From Cryomorphaceae bacterium (GTDB lineage: Bacteria > Bacteroidota > Bacteroidia > Flavobacteriales > ECT2AJA-044): 64,000 nt of DNA. This document shows positions 54,500 to 63,607 of this stretch, piece after piece. The stretch's first letter is position 1. The number at the start of each line of letters is the position of its first letter. A model generated the notes under the pieces. It had not been told where the DNA came from. It did no database searches and saw only the letters and a list, made by a program, of their open reading frames with translations. The stretch lies in contig CP059070.1 of NCBI GenBank assembly GCA_017798125.1, positions 434,001 through 498,000 of the forward strand, read 5' to 3'. The translations under genes and the position numbers were made by a program.

Positions 54500-56566
54500 G
54501 TGAAGAAATTTCTACTCGTATTAGCTCTAGCGTTCGGTTTTTCTTGGTCTTACGGTCAAGGATTGAACATCACGATTATTTCACCGGGACAAGACACGAC
54601 AATCTGTGAAGGTGATACTGTGTTTTTGGAATGTACATCTGCATTCCTATTTAACGATTTTAACAACGGAACCATCGGTATCGGTTGGAGTTCGACGCAG
54701 GCAAACCCTGTATTTACCAATCCATGTGGTCCTGGCCCAGTGGGCTCGCACCTTTGGGTAGGAACAACTCCATCGAACAACCGTACGCTTGTAACGAACA
54801 CCTACGATTTGACGGCTGGTGGTGCCTGTTATATTGAATTCTGGATGAGGTATGGTCTTGTACCTGGAAACGGGCCGTGTGAGGACCCGGATGCCGCGAC
54901 GGAAGGAGTCCACCTTCAGTATTCTACCAATAACGGTTTGACTTGGACGGATTTCCCCGGACCGAATGTAGCACCCGTAGGAAACTTGAGTACGGTTCCA
55001 CCATTTCTAACGACCGTTCCTGGATCGGGAGGTTATTGGCAGCCATTCCCTACTTTGGCTCAACAACAGCAAAGCACGCTTTATCACTGGAACTTATACC
55101 GATGCCCTATCCCTGCGGCAGCGGTGACAAACGCCACATCGTTCCGATGGGCTCAGTTGGTAACCAGTAGTACTGGTTTCGACGCTTGGGGAATTGACGA
55201 AGTATTGATCGGGTGTGCACCGCCAAACTTGATTTGGAGTACGGGTAACACAACGACAACAGATACCGTAGTACCTTCTCAATCGACCACGTACTGGGTG
55301 CAAGCCACAGATCAAAATGGAAACACGGTTACGGATACCGTCGACGTTATTGTAAGCCCTCGTCCAGCTCTTGGACCGGATATCACCATTCCATGTGGGG
55401 ACAGTACGTTTGTGATCACTATCGACCGTCCTATTGACTGTAATTCCATCAGCCCAGACGGGTCTGACTTCCGTATGTCCTTCCCTGGCGGTAATCCACT
55501 ACCAGTAGTTGGGGCTCAGGGCATCAACTGCCAGAACGGACAAACACAGCAAATCGCAATTACCACCTTGTTCCCCATGAACAACAATGGTCAGTATGTT
55601 TTCTGGTCAAAGTTGGGGAATGACCAAAATTCATTGACTTCAGAATGTGGTACACTGCCGGAGTTTGATACGGTATTGGTCAACATTTTTAACTGCTACG
55701 ATGTCGACATTGATTTGAAGAATGTCACCGTAGTAGACGATGATCATCCAATGGTCGAATGGGGAATCTCTACGGATACAAGCTGGAGTGCACTTTCTGG
55801 TTTATTTACAGAATACCAAATCTACCGTGCACTGAATCCAGGAGGACCTTATGCACCTGTTGGAACGGAGAACAACTTCAATGCAACCAGCTGGGAGGAT
55901 TTAACTCTTGGTCAAGCCGATGTGAATACGAACGCATACAACTACTATGTGCGCATCGTATATGATGGAGGACAATCGCGTCAATCTGATTCCATTGCGA
56001 CCATTTTATTGGATTGCGCAGACAACAGTGACACCTTGTTCCTCGATCTTCAGTGGAGTGACTACTGGGGTTGGCCGAATCCAGAGTACTATGTCCAAAT
56101 TCAGGGTTCAAATGGGGTTTGGAACACCATGGATACAGCGACTACAACGAGTACCACGATTGAGAAGCCCTATGATGCAGATACGTACACCGTTCGCATC
56201 CAGACAGCTGAGTTTGTCGATACCGGAGGTGTGTACGTCAGCCAGTCGAACTACTGTGAGTTTATCGTATATCAGCGTGAGCCAAGGTTGAAAATGCCGA
56301 ACGTATTCACGCCTGACGGAAACTTCCCATACTATAATGCGGTTACAGCCAACGACTCAACGCAAAACTTGGTTGAGTTCCAAGGACAGATCTTCAACCG
56401 CTGGGGTAATATGATCTACGAATGGACCGATTGGGAAAACCCAAGCAGCGGATGGAGTGGTGAAGGCCACCCAGAAGGAACATATTACTACGTCGTTAAA
56501 GCCATTGGCGAGGAAGGTGAAGAGCTCGAAGCTCAGGGAACCTTGATGCTGATTCGAAACGACTAA
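54500..56566 (+). CDS. Cell-surface protein with CHU_C (gliding motility-associated) C-terminus
   Basis: A 688-residue exported protein with a signal peptide (residues 1-19, MKKFLLVLALAFGFSWSYGQ). Region ~25-240 is a jelly-roll/MAM-like beta domain with paired cysteines. An Ig-like segment with TTTDTVVPSQSTTYWVQATDQNGNTVTDTVDV and fibronectin-like regions fill residues ~250-590. The last ~85 residues are CHU_C: MPNVFTPDGNFPYYNAV, IFNRWGNMIYEW, and GTYYYVVKAIGEEG. CHU_C/type B sorting domains are read by T9SS. The start is GTG 54500. It is followed by a strong terminator. Confidence 0.9.
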   Translation: MKKFLLVLALAFGFSWSYGQGLNITIISPGQDTTICEGDTVFLECTSAFLFNDFNNGTIGIGWSSTQANPVFTNPCGPGPVGSHLWVGTTPSNNRTLVTNTYDLTAGGACYIEFWMRYGLVPGNGPCEDPDAATEGVHLQYSTNNGLTWTDFPGPNVAPVGNLSTVPPFLTTVPGSGGYWQPFPTLAQQQQSTLYHWNLYRCPIPAAAVTNATSFRWAQLVTSSTGFDAWGIDEVLIGCAPPNLIWSTGNTTTTDTVVPSQSTTYWVQATDQNGNTVTDTVDVIVSPRPALGPDITIPCGDSTFVITIDRPIDCNSISPDGSDFRMSFPGGNPLPVVGAQGINCQNGQTQQIAITTLFPMNNNGQYVFWSKLGNDQNSLTSECGTLPEFDTVLVNIFNCYDVDIDLKNVTVVDDDHPMVEWGISTDTSWSALSGLFTEYQIYRALNPGGPYAPVGTENNFNATSWEDLTLGQADVNTNAYNYYVRIVYDGGQSRQSDSIATILLDCADNSDTLFLDLQWSDYWGWPNPEYYVQIQGSNGVWNTMDTATTTSTTIEKPYDADTYTVRIQTAEFVDTGGVYVSQSNYCEFIVYQREPRLKMPNVFTPDGNFPYYNAVTANDSTQNLVEFQGQIFNRWGNMIYEWTDWENPSSGWSGEGHPEGTYYYVVKAIGEEGEELEAQGTLMLIRND

Positions 56567-56586
56567 GCAAGCATAACGTTAAAAGA

Positions 56587-56617
56587 AAGCCGGCTCCAAA
56601 AGGGGCCGGCTTTTTTT
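56587..56617 (+). terminator. Rho-independent terminator
   Basis: An 11-bp stem AAGCCGGCTCC/GGGGCCGGCTT (56587-56597 and 56602-56612, one G-U pair) with an AAAA loop ends in seven T residues at 56611-56617. An A-rich stretch on the other side may allow partial function for the convergent ribE. Confidence 0.9.
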
Positions 56618-56642
56618 ATACACTAAAACTCGAATCAAGAAT

Positions 56643-57227
56643 TTACTTACCCATTAAACGAGCGACGTACTTCCCGACGATATCAAATTCCAAGTTGACT
56701 CGGGATCCCTTTTGGATATCCTTGAAATTGGTGTGCTCGTAGGTGAATGGAATAATGGAGACCGAGAAACCCCGGCTTGTGCTCTCTACAACAGTCAGCG
56801 AAACACCATTGATGGTGATGCTTCCTTTCTCTACCGTGATTCGGCCTTCGCCCGGATCGTATTCGAAATGAAAGTTCCAAGAACCGTCTCGCTCCTCAAC
56901 AGAAACGCACGTGGCTGTGGTGTCCACATGTCCTTGAACGATGTGACCATCAAAACGACCTCCTGCCGTCATGCATCGCTCCAAATTAACGTTTGAGCCA
57001 GGCTTCCAATCACCGAGGTTTGTGCGCTTCAAAGTTTCTTCAATGGCCGTTACTTCGTAGGTATCGCCTTGGATGTCGACCACGGTCAAGCAGACACCAT
57101 TGTGCGCTACACTTTGGTCGATTTTGAGTTCTGGGGTCATCGCTGCACGGACGCGGATATGGACGTTTGTACCATCGGGCCGTAGGTCCAAAACTTCGCC
57201 CATTTCTTCGATAATGCCGGTAAACAT
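56643..57227 (-). CDS. ribE: Riboflavin synthase alpha subunit
   Basis: Dismutates two 6,7-dimethyl-8-ribityllumazine molecules to riboflavin. The 194-residue protein has two tandem lumazine-binding barrels: the first starts MFTGIIEEMGEVLDLRP with the SVAHNGVCLTVVDIQGDTYEVTAIEETL motif, and the second begins near GGRFDGHIVQGHVDTTATC, with GSITINGVSLTVVE. The length fits the family. It starts at ATG 57227, 12 bases after the stop of the large CHU_C gene on the same strand. Confidence 0.96.
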   Translation of the reverse strand: MFTGIIEEMGEVLDLRPDGTNVHIRVRAAMTPELKIDQSVAHNGVCLTVVDIQGDTYEVTAIEETLKRTNLGDWKPGSNVNLERCMTAGGRFDGHIVQGHVDTTATCVSVEERDGSWNFHFEYDPGEGRITVEKGSITINGVSLTVVESTSRGFSVSIIPFTYEHTNFKDIQKGSRVNLEFDIVGKYVARLMGK

Positions 57228-57238
57228 GTGCTTGTGTT

Positions 57239-59842
57239 TTAGTCGCGGAACAAGTGGATGAAGCCGGTGATTTCACGGACCTCGAGACCCGTTAGTCGTA
57301 CTTCATTCACGCGGACGACATAATAATATACGCCTTCGGGAACATCTTCGCCCGTTTGATAGTTCGTGCCGTCCCAATTGATGTCTACATCCGTGGTCTG
57401 GTATACGATGGTTCCCCAGCGGTTGTAGATGGTCGCCTCCACCCCTTCAACATATTTATTGCTGATGGGTACAACGAAGTCGTTATCCATATCCCCGTTT
57501 GGCGTGAAGACGTTCGGAAGCTCATATTCCGGACAGTTGTCAACGCAAACCACGTTGGAGAAATCGCTAACGTTCAGGAAGGAATCCACGGCAACCACGG
57601 CATAGCAGCCCGCAATACTCATCAAATCGTTGTGTGTGAAGGACGAATCTGAAGGATCGGTGATCACGGTCAGAAGCTCGAACTCGCCTCCTTCAATCGG
57701 CGTGTAGTACACTTCGTATTCAATGGCATCGATCGCACACTCATCATCCGGGAATCCCCAGTTCAGCTGGTTGAAGTTCTCCTCGCAATTCTTCTCCACA
57801 CGCAAGATTGGCGGACAAGGTGGAGTGGTATCGTTCGGTGCCCCACAGGTCTCCTGACTCAAATTGATCAACGGCGCAGGCAAGCCCGATCCTGAATAGG
57901 CCCCTCGAGTTTCCACGTAATAGCAGTACGTCCGATTATTTTCCAGCCCGCCATCCAAGTAATTATTGGTCGAGCTCACACCCACGGAATCGTAAGTGGT
58001 GGCACCGGGGTCCTGGCGGTAAATGACATACTCCGCATTGATCCAAGGCACATTGACCGACCAATTGATGATCATGGCTTGATCTGTCGGAACCAGACTA
58101 ATAAATACGCTCGAAGCTGGGTCGGACTGCGAAATGGGCTCCAAGGTGCCTCCATTGTTCTGGAAGAAGTCAATTCGATAGCGATAGCCGTTATCCACTG
58201 TGTTGATTCCCGCGTCTACGTAGAAGGTGTCGTTGATTCCATTAAGGGTAGCCAACTCGGTATAGTTGGTTCCATTTGCGCCTACGGCGCGATAAACCCG
58301 ATACGCGTATGGTCCGGGATAAAGCACGCTATCAAACTCAATCGGTTTTACCCAGCGGACTTCTATCTCACCATTCCCAGCACCCGTATTGTTGACGGTG
58401 ACATTGGTGATCAGTGGTTGATCCCGCAACAGCTCCGCGCACACTTCTACTGAAGCGTAGCTCTCGGCACCATCCGGATATTTGGCTACAATCATGTAGC
58501 AATAGGTGTTTCCTTTGGTCAATCCCGCACCACCATTGTCGTCGAAATAGCTCGTGGCGTTCAGTCCATTGGTGGAACCGATCAACTGGTATCCCGTATA
58601 CGCAGGAACACCCGTCTCACACTCGTCCGGTACAAAACCAAAGAATTGGTTCTTGCGGTACACATCATAGCCAATGGCCTGGGTACACGCTGAGGCATCC
58701 CACGAAACATCCATGGCATTACCAGCGGGAATTGCTTGCGGGTTTTGTGGCGCCGGTCCTACGACGGTAATGTTCATGGTCTCCTGATCCACAAGGGAAG
58801 GGAACACTCCAATGTCCTCCGCACGGAAAACAACTTGCCAGGGTTGTTTGCGCACATGCAAACAGCTCGTTTGCCACCCGAAAATTCCAGTCACCTGTCC
58901 TTGTCCTTGCAGGTTCGGTGGGAAAAAGGCAGGGTCGTCGACCTCAAAAGGTCCGCCAAAGGCCATCAAGGACACCCCATCCGCATCGGGGTCGATCGCC
59001 ACTACGGGGAAGAAGATGGAGTCCCCGGCTTCGACACAGCGATCATCCAAAGGCTGAATTTCCGGTGGATTGTTGTTGCATCCGGCGATGTCGATTTGCA
59101 TGTCCCGAACCATTCGCCCAACAATGGACCAGTTGCCATTGTCGTCCTGTCGATGCTCGGTAATTTCGATAGCGATATTGTACTCCCCTGCTTGGATGGG
59201 CGAATCCCAGAGAAACTCACCGGAAACAGGGTCTATGGTAATGCTGCTGCTCGCCGCGGGCAAGGTCCAAAGGGGAATGGGAGCGCCGTTTGCCCCAGCA
59301 CAAGGAATTAAAGAGTAACTCAAACTATCCCCATCAATATCAAAAGCCGTTGGGTTGTGGATGAAGGGCACATTCACACATCCGTTATCAATCGGTGGAT
59401 ATAACAGGTCCGGTGAGTTGTTGAATCCCAAGTTGGGGTTAACCGCTAGCGTTGTACTGATCGCAAAGGGAATCTGAACAGAATTTGGGATATTGACCAC
59501 GTTTGCATTCCGGTTCGGATCTTCCATGGTCACCGTATAGGTGCCCGGTGCTGGATACAAGTGACGGCCGATGTAAATATTGCGCTTAATGTCGTTCCCA
59601 ATGGGTTGACCATTTCCACCACCATTACTACGCGTCAAGGTATCACTGGTACCATCACCCCAAAAAACGACAAGTTCGGGGCGATCCGCTGGTGCGGAGT
59701 CCTTGGTGTAGGTCACCAAAACAAACTCGTATTCCAACCCATTCAAGTGCTTGTAGGTGATCTCACCAGCTCTATTGTGCGTTGCGAACACGACAGTGCT
59801 CGTCCACAACAAAAGGGCGACAAAGGAGATCCACTTTTTCAT
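57239..59842 (-). CDS. Large surface protein with fibronectin domains and CHU_C tail
   Basis: An 867-residue exported protein with a signal peptide (residues 1-21) whose mature N-terminus HNRAGEITYKHLNGLEYEFVLVTYT is typical of the gliding motility-associated family. Residues ~25-360 hold beta domains. Fibronectin type III-like repeats occupy ~370-770 (patterns such as IEVRWVKPIEFDSVLYPGPYAYRVYRAVG and NQLNWGFPDDECAIDAIEYEVYY). A CHU_C tail from ~775 reads YELPNVFTPNGDMDNDFVVP, IYNRWGTIVYQT and GVYYYVVRVNEVRL. An exact palindrome copy sits at 58277 within a fibronectin repeat. Adhesin or surface scaffold is the likely role. Confidence 0.9.
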   Translation of the reverse strand: MKKWISFVALLLWTSTVVFATHNRAGEITYKHLNGLEYEFVLVTYTKDSAPADRPELVVFWGDGTSDTLTRSNGGGNGQPIGNDIKRNIYIGRHLYPAPGTYTVTMEDPNRNANVVNIPNSVQIPFAISTTLAVNPNLGFNNSPDLLYPPIDNGCVNVPFIHNPTAFDIDGDSLSYSLIPCAGANGAPIPLWTLPAASSSITIDPVSGEFLWDSPIQAGEYNIAIEITEHRQDDNGNWSIVGRMVRDMQIDIAGCNNNPPEIQPLDDRCVEAGDSIFFPVVAIDPDADGVSLMAFGGPFEVDDPAFFPPNLQGQGQVTGIFGWQTSCLHVRKQPWQVVFRAEDIGVFPSLVDQETMNITVVGPAPQNPQAIPAGNAMDVSWDASACTQAIGYDVYRKNQFFGFVPDECETGVPAYTGYQLIGSTNGLNATSYFDDNGGAGLTKGNTYCYMIVAKYPDGAESYASVEVCAELLRDQPLITNVTVNNTGAGNGEIEVRWVKPIEFDSVLYPGPYAYRVYRAVGANGTNYTELATLNGINDTFYVDAGINTVDNGYRYRIDFFQNNGGTLEPISQSDPASSVFISLVPTDQAMIINWSVNVPWINAEYVIYRQDPGATTYDSVGVSSTNNYLDGGLENNRTYCYYVETRGAYSGSGLPAPLINLSQETCGAPNDTTPPCPPILRVEKNCEENFNQLNWGFPDDECAIDAIEYEVYYTPIEGGEFELLTVITDPSDSSFTHNDLMSIAGCYAVVAVDSFLNVSDFSNVVCVDNCPEYELPNVFTPNGDMDNDFVVPISNKYVEGVEATIYNRWGTIVYQTTDVDINWDGTNYQTGEDVPEGVYYYVVRVNEVRLTGLEVREITGFIHLFRD
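58277..58293 (+). repeat. Dispersed palindrome, exact copy E (in large CHU_C gene)
   Basis: The 17-mer on the plus strand, antisense to the gene, translated as YRAVGA within a fibronectin-like repeat. Confidence 0.85.
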
Positions 59843-59889
59843 GCGTTCGGGTTGGTACTTAGTAAAACCGACTTTAAGGTCGGAATATT

Positions 59890-61014
59890 TTAATAATCAA
59901 TGACTTGTTGCACCATTTGTTCAGGAAGCTCGCGATACTCGTATTCCTGATTTCTCAATTGAGGCTCGAAGCCAGCTTCGCGGATGGCTCGCTGAATTCC
60001 CTCCGAAGTAAATCGGTGAGGGGCTCCCGCGGCGGACACCACGTTTTCTTCAATCATGATGGAGCCGAAATCATTCGCTCCAGCATGCAAGCACATTTGC
60101 GCAACTTGTTCACCAACGGTGAGCCATGAGGCTTGAATGTTCTGGACATTCGGCAACATGATTCGACTGATGGCAATCGTTCTGACATACTCATCATCGG
60201 TCACCGAATTCCGAACACCTCGAATTTTGCGTAACAAGGTGCCATCGTCTTGAAACGGCCAAGGAATAAAGGCGATGAAACCTTTTGCGTGCTCGGGCTT
60301 TTCACTCTGAACTTCACGCAACCAAACCAAGTGCTCAAATCGCTCTTCAACCGTTTCGATATGACCAAACATCATGGTCGCTGAAGTAGTGATATCCAAT
60401 TGGTGTGCTGCGCGCATTACATCGAGCCACTCCTGTCCTCCGCATTTCCCTCTCGAAATCAATCGGCGAACCCGGTCGTTCAAGATTTCCGCCCCAGCTC
60501 CAGGAAGACTATTCAATCCCGCCTCCTTGAGCTTCTCTAATACATACGTATGAGAGGCCCCTTCGAGTTTGGCTATGTGTGCAATTTCGGGTGGCCCCAA
60601 CGCGTGAAGCTTCAGGTTCGGGAACATTTCTTTTAAATCACGAAAGAGTTGGCTGTAATAGTCCAAACCAAGATCAGGGTGGTGTCCACCCTGCAACAGC
60701 AACTGCTCCCCGCCATAGTCAAAGGTCTCTTGGATCTTGCGTTTATAGGTTTCTAAATCTGTGATGTACTGCTCCGGGTGACCGGGAGGTCTAAAGAAGT
60801 TGCAAAACTTGCAGTTCGCAATACACACGTTCGTGGTATTCGTGTTGCGATCGATAATCCACGTCACCTTTCCACTGGGAACCGATTCTTTCCGCAGCTC
60901 GTTCGCCACGAACATTAACTCGGGAGTCGATACCTTTTCAAACAACAAATGGCCTTCTTCTGCACTAAGGAAATCGCGCTCTAGCGCCCGTCCCAACAAC
61001 TGATCCGTATTCAT
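59890..61014 (-). CDS. mqnC: Cyclic dehypoxanthinyl futalosine synthase MqnC
   Basis: Radical SAM enzyme of the futalosine menaquinone pathway that cyclises dehypoxanthine futalosine. The 374-residue protein has the C-x3-C-x2-C cluster motif at C64, C68 and C71 (RNTNTTNVCIANCKFCNFF), then LLLQGGHHPDLGLDYY and LHALGPPEIAHIAKLEG, and the C-terminal MIEENVVSAAGAPHRFTSEGI that is characteristic of MqnC. MqnE is an alternative, but these last motifs favour MqnC. The pathway replaces the MenF-MenE route. It diverges from the aminopeptidase gene. Confidence 0.92.
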   Translation of the reverse strand: MNTDQLLGRALERDFLSAEEGHLLFEKVSTPELMFVANELRKESVPSGKVTWIIDRNTNTTNVCIANCKFCNFFRPPGHPEQYITDLETYKRKIQETFDYGGEQLLLQGGHHPDLGLDYYSQLFRDLKEMFPNLKLHALGPPEIAHIAKLEGASHTYVLEKLKEAGLNSLPGAGAEILNDRVRRLISRGKCGGQEWLDVMRAAHQLDITTSATMMFGHIETVEERFEHLVWLREVQSEKPEHAKGFIAFIPWPFQDDGTLLRKIRGVRNSVTDDEYVRTIAISRIMLPNVQNIQASWLTVGEQVAQMCLHAGANDFGSIMIEENVVSAAGAPHRFTSEGIQRAIREAGFEPQLRNQEYEYRELPEQMVQQVIDY

Positions 61015-61024
61015 TGAATTTACC

Positions 61025-61032
61025 TACTTTAG
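61025..61032 (+). promoter_or_regulatory. Possible -7 element of the aminopeptidase-pdxA operon
   Basis: TACTTTAG, one mismatch from TAnnTTTG, ends 21 bases before the ATG at 61054, giving a leader of about 15 bases. Confidence 0.4.
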
Positions 61033-61053
61033 CGTCGATAAAACTACAAAGAA

Positions 61054-62502
61054 ATGAGGACTTTTGTTCGCAGGAAAGCCACGCTGGATGCGGGAGATGA
61101 CGCGATTCTCTTATTCGATCACGCCGCCCAATTGGAGTATTACATTCCGGAACAAAAAGAACGGGATCATATTGACCAAACGACAGGGGCCTCTGGCAAG
61201 AAATATCTGGTGCTGGATCGAACCGTTCACGTCCACTTTCCCGCACGTGCAGTGGGCAAAGACGAGCGATCTGCAACCCTAGAAGCATGGCGCTGTCTGG
61301 GTGATGAGCTTCAAGAAGAGCTCAATCGCCAAAAGGCCAAAAACATCACCTTAGTCGACCTCACCGAAGATCAAGAAGCGGGACTGTACGTCCTGGAAGG
61401 TTTAGTTCTGGGGAATTACCGTTTTACCAAGTACTTCACCAATCCCGACCGCAAGCGCTCACTCACCGAATACTCGGTCATCTCTCGATGCTCGGACGAG
61501 CAACTGGATCATCTAAATGCCGTACTGGACGGAACATTGCGCGCACGCGATCTCAGCAACGAACCACTCTCTACCCTCACAGCTCCTCGATACGCCGAGA
61601 TTATGAAAGAGTGGGGAGAAGAACTTGGAATCAAGGTCACTGTTCTGGAGAAGAAACAAATTGAGTCCCTCAAAATGGGCGGTCTTTTGGCGGTGAACCG
61701 AGGGAGTATGGACCCTCCGACCTTTACCATCATGGAATGGTCGCCCGAGGACGCTGTGAATGAACAGCCCGTTATCCTCGTTGGAAAGGGGGTTGTCTAC
61801 GATACTGGGGGTCTTTCCCTAAAGCCAACGGCCAACAGCATGGACTTCATGAAGGTCGATATGGCGGGTTCTGCCGCTGTAGTAGGCGCCATGGTGGCTG
61901 TTGCCGAAACCAAATTGCCGATCAAAGTGATTGGTCTTATCCCCGCAACGGACAACCGGCCCGGTCAAAACGCCTACGCTCCAGGGGATGTTATCAAGAT
62001 GTTTGACGGAAGTACCGTCGAAGTGCTGAATACGGATGCCGAAGGGCGAATGATTATGGCGGACGCCTTGGCTTACGCGAAAAAATTTGACCCCGAACTC
62101 GTCATTGACCTCGCCACCCTAACGGGCTCTGCTGCAATGGCCATTGGCAAATACGGCATTGTCGCCATGGGTAACGCTGGGGACGATGTGTGGAACGAAT
62201 TACACACAGCAGCCAATACCGTGCATGAACGCCTGGCCGTTTTCCCATTCTGGCCGGAATACAGAGACCTGCTGGACAGCGATATTGCTGACCTAAAGAA
62301 TATCGGTGGCCCCGAAGGTGGAGCCATTACGGCCGGAAAATTCTTAGAACACTTTACGGACTATCCATACGTACACTTTGACATCGCCGGACCTTCTTGG
62401 CTCAAGAAAAAAGACAAGTACCGCACCAAAAATGCTACCGGCGTCGGGGTAAGATTGCTATTTGAATACTTCTTGCAACGCACCCGCTACAATGAGCGCT
62501 AA
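61054..62502 (+). CDS. M17 leucyl aminopeptidase family protein
   Basis: A 482-residue dinuclear metallo-aminopeptidase. Metal and catalytic residues lie in VGKGVVYDTGGLSLKPTANSMDFMKVDMAGSAA (about residues 245-275) and NTDAEGRMIMADAL (about 325-340), the M17 signature. The N-terminal domain is less conserved, as usual. It cleaves N-terminal residues from peptides; in Bacteroidota it is probably cytosolic. It is co-transcribed with pdxA, which starts inside its last codons (11-base overlap). Confidence 0.95.
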   Translation: MRTFVRRKATLDAGDDAILLFDHAAQLEYYIPEQKERDHIDQTTGASGKKYLVLDRTVHVHFPARAVGKDERSATLEAWRCLGDELQEELNRQKAKNITLVDLTEDQEAGLYVLEGLVLGNYRFTKYFTNPDRKRSLTEYSVISRCSDEQLDHLNAVLDGTLRARDLSNEPLSTLTAPRYAEIMKEWGEELGIKVTVLEKKQIESLKMGGLLAVNRGSMDPPTFTIMEWSPEDAVNEQPVILVGKGVVYDTGGLSLKPTANSMDFMKVDMAGSAAVVGAMVAVAETKLPIKVIGLIPATDNRPGQNAYAPGDVIKMFDGSTVEVLNTDAEGRMIMADALAYAKKFDPELVIDLATLTGSAAMAIGKYGIVAMGNAGDDVWNELHTAANTVHERLAVFPFWPEYRDLLDSDIADLKNIGGPEGGAITAGKFLEHFTDYPYVHFDIAGPSWLKKKDKYRTKNATGVGVRLLFEYFLQRTRYNER

Positions 62503-63553
62503 CCCAAGTGGCCATAGAATCCGCGTTGGTATATCGGTAGGAGACCTCAATGGCGTAGGCATGGAAGTCGTGCTCAAAACCTTGAGCGATAAGCGCCTTA
62601 ACGAGCTCATGACACCCGTGATCTTTGGGTCTTCTTCAGTACTGTCTTTCTACCGAAAGCAGCTCGATTTGAAAGAGCTTCCCGTCCGGGTCATCAAGGA
62701 CTGGAGTGAAGTCAAGAATGATCAAGCCAACCTTTTTGACTGTATTTCAGACCAACCGAAAATTGAACTTGGAAAGTCCACTCCTGAGGGAGGCCAATAC
62801 GCCTTGAAAAGTCTTCAAGCTGCGGCTGATGCCTTGGAAGCTGGTCACGTTCAAGCCCTGGTCACCGCACCCATTGACAAGCACAACATCCAATCAGACG
62901 ACTTTAAATTTCCCGGACACACGGAGTACTTAGGACAGAAATTTGGCGGTGGCCAGAGCTTAATGATCCTCTGTCGTGATGCGTTCCGAGTGGCTTTAGT
63001 CACGGGCCACATCGCTTTGAGTCAGGTCGAATCCCAGATTACTTCGCAGTCCATTGGCGCCAAGCTCCGATTGTTTGAGCAGAGCCTACGGCTCGATTTC
63101 GAAATTCGAAAACCTCGAATTGCCGTCTTAGGGTTGAACCCCCATGCCGGTGATCAAGGACTCATCGGTGATGCCGAGTCCAAAATCATTGAACCCACTG
63201 TGCGCAAGCATTTCGACGAAGGCCTTATGGTATATGGCCCTTACGCTGCGGATGGTTTTTTCGGGGCGCAAAAGCACTTGGAGTTTGACGGAGTTCTAGC
63301 CATGTACCACGATCAGGGATTGATTCCATTTAAAGCCCTAAACTTTGGTGGCGGAATCAACTTCACCGCCGGTTTACCCGTCGTTCGAACCTCACCTGAC
63401 CACGGAACGGCGTATGACATTGCTGGGAAAGGAATCGCCAACGAAGAATCGTTCCGCGAAGCCCTTTATTTGGCCAAGGATGTTTACGTTCGTCGTCAGA
63501 GGCACGCTGAGGCGGCTAAAAATCCGCTAATCAAGCAAGAAGAGTCTAAATAG
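62492..63553 (+). CDS. pdxA: 4-hydroxythreonine-4-phosphate dehydrogenase
   Basis: Oxidises 4-phosphohydroxy-L-threonine in pyridoxal-phosphate synthesis (DXP-dependent route). The 353-residue enzyme has the start IRVGISVGDLNGVGMEVVLKTL, the metal-binding FPGHTEYLGQKFGGG (His near residue 150) and YHDQGLIPFKALNFGGGINFTAGLP with the conserved HD near residue 275. ATG 62492 overlaps the aminopeptidase stop by 11 bases; the ATG ten codons upstream lies inside that gene and is less likely. Confidence 0.95.
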   Translation: MSANPSGHRIRVGISVGDLNGVGMEVVLKTLSDKRLNELMTPVIFGSSSVLSFYRKQLDLKELPVRVIKDWSEVKNDQANLFDCISDQPKIELGKSTPEGGQYALKSLQAAADALEAGHVQALVTAPIDKHNIQSDDFKFPGHTEYLGQKFGGGQSLMILCRDAFRVALVTGHIALSQVESQITSQSIGAKLRLFEQSLRLDFEIRKPRIAVLGLNPHAGDQGLIGDAESKIIEPTVRKHFDEGLMVYGPYAADGFFGAQKHLEFDGVLAMYHDQGLIPFKALNFGGGINFTAGLPVVRTSPDHGTAYDIAGKGIANEESFREALYLAKDVYVRRQRHAEAAKNPLIKQEESK

Positions 63554-63577
63554 GATTCGGTTTTTCCATTCTTTTAT

Positions 63578-63585
63578 TATCTTTG
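63578..63585 (+). promoter_or_regulatory. -7 element of the DUF177 gene
   Basis: TATCTTTG, an exact TAnnTTTG match, ends 22 bases before the ATG at 63608. The 54-base gap after pdxA thus seems to hold its own promoter. Confidence 0.5.
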
Positions 63586-63607
63586 CAGGCCCATTGAAAT
63601 CGCGATG

